From DASYML01 sp036399835 (GTDB lineage: Bacteria; Acidobacteriota; Blastocatellia; Pyrinomonadales; Pyrinomonadaceae), in contig DASWMI010000093.1 in the NCBI GenBank assembly GCA_036399835.1, forward strand, positions 1 through 25,145: DNA of 25,145 nt. Reading direction: 5' to 3'. The notes under the pieces are model-generated. The model was not told where the DNA came from, did not search any database, and was given only the letters and a program-made list of their open reading frames with translations. A program made the position numbers and the translations under genes. This document shows positions 22,653-25,145 of this stretch, one piece after another; the first letter of the stretch is position 1, and each line of letters opens with the position of its first letter.

Positions 22653-23552
22653 ATGACAAAGAGACCTCTTCGCATTCTTCTGCAAACAACGATTCCCACC
22701 GTCGAGGACGACTGGCACATCGGGCGCTTTTCTCTGCTGCGCGATTATCTGGCCGGGCTGAAGGACGAGGCGGGCGGCCCCCTCTGCCTTGTGACGGCGC
22801 GTGACCGCGAAACCGATGCGCCGTCCGACGATTCCATCCTCAGCCGTCTGGATACTTCGGACTTTGACGAGCTATGGTTGTTCGCGGTGGATACCGGCAA
22901 CGGGTTGACCACGGCTGATTGCCAGGGCATCACGCGCTTCAGACAGCGCGGCGGCGGGGTGCTCGCCACGCGCGACCATCAAGACCTAGGCTCGTCTCTC
23001 TGCACGCTCGGCGGCATAGGGCAGGCACACTATTTCCACACGCGCCATCCGGACCCGGACGCTTCAAGGCACGTTGTTGACGACCCCTACACGAAAGACA
23101 TCTCCTGGCCCAATTACCACTCCGGCAGCAACGGCGATTACCAGCCGGTGACTCCGGTCGAGCCTGTCCACGAGCTTTTGCGTCATCCTGCATCCGCCTC
23201 CGGTCTGATAGAGCGTTTTCCGGCTCATCCGCATGAGGGCGCTGTCGGTGTTCCCGACGATGAGAGGCACGCTCGCGTGATTGCCAAGGGGAGGAGCAAG
23301 GTCACGCAGCGTCCCTTCAATCTCGCCGTGGCCTTCGAGCGCGCTTCGGATGAGCACGGAAATCTCCTGGGACGCGGGCTGGCCGAATCCAGCTTTCATC
23401 ATTTCGTGGATTACAACTGGGACACTTCGATGGGCTGTCCGACGTTTGTCGCAGAGCCGCCCGGGGAGGGCTACAGCCGAGAGCCTGACGCGCTCGATGA
23501 TATAAAGATGTATGTGCGCAACTTGGCCCTCTGGCTCGCGCCCGGCAAATAG
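22653..23552 (+). CDS. Hypothetical protein with ThuA-like (glutamine-amidotransferase-like) fold
   Basis: The 299-residue protein has no signal peptide. The segment FDELWLFAVDTG (near 70) followed by LTTADCQGITRFRQRGGGVLATRDHQDLG (86-114) has the pattern of ThuA-like proteins, in which a strand-turn-helix leads to a GGG turn and a conserved His/Asp pair. Later parts include LAESSFHHFVDYNWDTSMGCPTFV and an end YVRNLALWLAP that also recalls ThuA. No catalytic Cys-His-Glu triad of true amidotransferases is evident. The function is unknown. GAGGGAG lies four bases before the ATG at 22653. The 44-base gap suggests transcription together with the DUF885 gene. Confidence 0.75.
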   Translation: MTKRPLRILLQTTIPTVEDDWHIGRFSLLRDYLAGLKDEAGGPLCLVTARDRETDAPSDDSILSRLDTSDFDELWLFAVDTGNGLTTADCQGITRFRQRGGGVLATRDHQDLGSSLCTLGGIGQAHYFHTRHPDPDASRHVVDDPYTKDISWPNYHSGSNGDYQPVTPVEPVHELLRHPASASGLIERFPAHPHEGAVGVPDDERHARVIAKGRSKVTQRPFNLAVAFERASDEHGNLLGRGLAESSFHHFVDYNWDTSMGCPTFVAEPPGEGYSREPDALDDIKMYVRNLALWLAPGK

Positions 23553-23693
23553 CATCACAAGATCAAACTGCTTCAATCCGCGCTTGGCAAACATGCCTGC
23601 CAACTTGGAACACGCATCCAGGCATCGTATTATCAACTTTACGGAAATCTCTCAGCCTGGTCTGTCAAGCGTTTCGTCTGTAAAGGAAAAGAA

Positions 23694-24692
23694 GTGGACC
23701 GATTGCTCAAAGATTCTTACGGGCGCGTCATCAGAGACCTGCGTGTGTCTCTGACGGACAGGTGTAACTTCCGCTGTTTTTATTGCCTGCCGCATGGCGA
23801 GCCGCCGATTGCGCCCAGGGAGCAGATGCTTTCCTATGAAGAGATAGAGTATGTCTGCGGAATCTTTACGGAGCTGGGGATTGAGAAGCTGCGGCTGACG
23901 GGCGGCGAGCCTATGATGCGCCGCGATATAGAGACGCTGGTCCAGAAGCTCGCCGCGCTCAAGCCAAAATTGCAGGACCTGGCGCTCACAACCAACGGCT
24001 ATTTTCTGCCCGGACGCGCGCAGGGCTTAAAGGATGCGGGGCTGGACCGAATTACGATTAGCCTCGACAGCCTCAAGCGCGAGATGTTCGAGCGTATGAC
24101 AGGGATGGACGTGCTTGAGCGCGTGCTGGAAGGGATTCGAGCGGCTCAGGCGGCGGGGCTTGAGCCGGTTAAGATTAACGTCGTCATCGTGCGCGGCTAT
24201 AACGAAGATGAAGTGTTGGACTTTGCGCGGTTCGCTCGTGAGCATGATGTCCAGATGCGCTTGATAGAGTTTATGCCGCTCGATTCGGGCCACGAGTGGT
24301 CCAGAGAGATGGTCGTCCCGGGCCGCTCTATGCTCAAGAGCATCAATCAGCATTTTCCGCTCGTTCCTCTTAATCTCAAGCGAGGCTCCGAGACATCCAA
24401 ACGTTATCGCTTCGCGGACGGCGCGCCCGGCGAGATAGGCATCATCGCGCCCGTCACAGAAGCCTTCTGCGGCGCTTGCTCGCGCATACGCCTGACAGCC
24501 GACGGGCAGATCAGAACTTGCCTCTTCTCAACGGTCGAGCACAGCCTGCGCGATGTTGTGCGAGGTGGTGCAACGCGCAGAGAGATTATCGAATTTATAG
24601 AGAGCGTCGTGATGAAGAAAGAGCCGCGACATTACATCAACGACCCGGACTTTATGCAGCCCTCGCGCACGATGAGCTTTATCGGCGGGTAA
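23694..24692 (+). CDS. moaA: GTP 3',8-cyclase MoaA
   Basis: The 332-residue radical SAM enzyme catalyses the first step of molybdenum cofactor synthesis, converting GTP to 3',8-cyclo-GTP. The SAM cluster motif is C24-x3-C28-x2-C31 (CNFRCFYC). The second cluster is bound by C259-x2-C262-x13-C276 (FCGACSRIRL and RTC), and the essential C-terminal GG is present (FIGG). LTGGEPMMRRDIE (68-80) is the SAM-binding strand. Length matches the family. The start is GTG 23694, with AAAGGA six bases upstream. The partner moaC/moaE genes are not in the window. msrA begins 56 bases downstream on the same strand. Confidence 0.95.
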   Translation: MDRLLKDSYGRVIRDLRVSLTDRCNFRCFYCLPHGEPPIAPREQMLSYEEIEYVCGIFTELGIEKLRLTGGEPMMRRDIETLVQKLAALKPKLQDLALTTNGYFLPGRAQGLKDAGLDRITISLDSLKREMFERMTGMDVLERVLEGIRAAQAAGLEPVKINVVIVRGYNEDEVLDFARFAREHDVQMRLIEFMPLDSGHEWSREMVVPGRSMLKSINQHFPLVPLNLKRGSETSKRYRFADGAPGEIGIIAPVTEAFCGACSRIRLTADGQIRTCLFSTVEHSLRDVVRGGATRREIIEFIESVVMKKEPRHYINDPDFMQPSRTMSFIGG

Positions 24693-24748
24693 GAATCGTC
24701 ATCATCGAAAGAGATGACGAGTTCGTGAGCCGGAGGAGGACAAAGGTT

Positions 24749-25145
24749 TTGATCGAGACAGAGCAGAAGCGCGAGGTGGCGACGCTGGCGGGCGGATGCT
24801 TCTGGTGTCTGGAAGCGGTCTTCGATGATTTGCGCGGAGTGGAGTCTGTCGAATCGGGCTACGCCGGAGGCGATGTGCCCAATCCTACTTATAGGGAAGT
24901 CTGCACGGGGACGACCGGCCACGCCGAAGTGGTCCAGATAACTTTCGACCCGCAGGTGACAAGCTTCCGCGAGCTGCTCGAAGTCTTCTTCACGATACAC
25001 GACCCGACGACGCTCAACCGACAGGGCGCGGATGTCGGCACGCAGTATCGCTCCGCCATCTTTTATCATTCACCTGAGCAGCAGGAGATTGCCAGACAAA
25101 CTATCGCGGAATTGAACGCCGAGCATATCTGGGATGCTCCGATAG
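24749..25145 (+). CDS. msrA: Peptide-methionine (S)-S-oxide reductase MsrA, N-terminal part (3' truncated by window)
   Basis: About 132 residues of MsrA are visible. The catalytic GGCFWC motif (C17, C20 from the proposed start) is followed by GYAGG, GTTGHAEVVQ and HDPTTLNRQGADVGTQYRS, all canonical. The enzyme repairs oxidised methionine S-sulfoxide, using thioredoxin for recycling. The gene runs off the window; MsrA proteins are usually 150-220 residues, so most is present. The start is a TTG at 24749 with GGAGGAGGA eight bases upstream; a GTG at 24725 is in frame but lies before that ribosome-binding site. Cytoplasmic, no signal peptide seen. Confidence 0.92.
   Translation, partial: MIETEQKREVATLAGGCFWCLEAVFDDLRGVESVESGYAGGDVPNPTYREVCTGTTGHAEVVQITFDPQVTSFRELLEVFFTIHDPTTLNRQGADVGTQYRSAIFYHSPEQQEIARQTIAELNAEHIWDAPI

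Noticed and set aside
24632..25069. Minus-strand 145-residue open frame across moaA end and msrA
   Set aside because: It is antisense to canonical MsrA and MoaA motifs and has no plausible ribosome-binding site.

Overview
The window looks like an ordinary stretch of a GC-rich Gram-negative chromosome. Signal peptides, an outer-membrane porin, a BamE-like exported protein, tandem DUF3857/transglutaminase genes, a DUF885 protein, an M48 lipoprotein-like peptidase and an orphan AmrS-type radical SAM enzyme together suggest an Acidobacteriota member, perhaps class Blastocatellia. That placement is inference from gene style only. No rRNA, tRNA, insertion sequence, phage gene or CRISPR array was seen.

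Layout. 1-597: C-terminal end of purL. 724-1620: a class IV PLP aminotransferase, facing a tandem minus-strand pair of DUF3857/transglutaminase-like exported proteins (1720-5886) across an 18-bp perfect-stem hairpin. 6153-7250: class I fructose-bisphosphate aldolase with a clear extended -10 promoter and strong terminator, divergent from the DUF3857 pair. 7416-9691, minus strand: a beta-barrel porin and a DUF1697 protein. 9870-12454, plus strand: an ECF sigma factor, its membrane anti-sigma factor (zinc-binding N-terminus, RskA-type C-terminus), an exported truncated haemoglobin and a 63-residue small protein. 12536-13222: glyoxalase-II-like MBL hydrolase, divergent from an AmrS-like radical SAM gene. 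14431-15135: membrane-anchored TPR protein. 15136-15592: a 457-bp gap with hairpins, a possible small transcript and a good promoter for the BamE-like gene. 16180-17415: NagZ-like glycosidase, divergent from queG, which overlaps a DinB-family gene. 19305-20753: M48 metallopeptidase, divergent from a DUF885 protein, followed by a ThuA-like protein, moaA and the start of msrA.

Functionally this is mixed housekeeping: purine synthesis, glycolysis/gluconeogenesis, queuosine tRNA modification, molybdenum cofactor synthesis, methionine sulfoxide repair and cell-wall recycling, plus envelope proteins. Gene order alternates in direction, and most convergent junctions carry a hairpin.

The most unusual signals are not single genes. 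(1) The 7-bp palindrome TGGWCCA occurs 30 times by hand count, about nine times the base-composition expectation, in coding and non-coding DNA alike, which resembles the HIP1 style of iterated palindrome. (2) AT-rich intergenic palindromic elements share words such as TCAATAGCT. (3) The DUF3857 pair combines one protein with an intact Cys-His-Asp triad and one whose Cys and Asp are lost. (4) The exported truncated haemoglobin appears to lack the usual B10 tyrosine.
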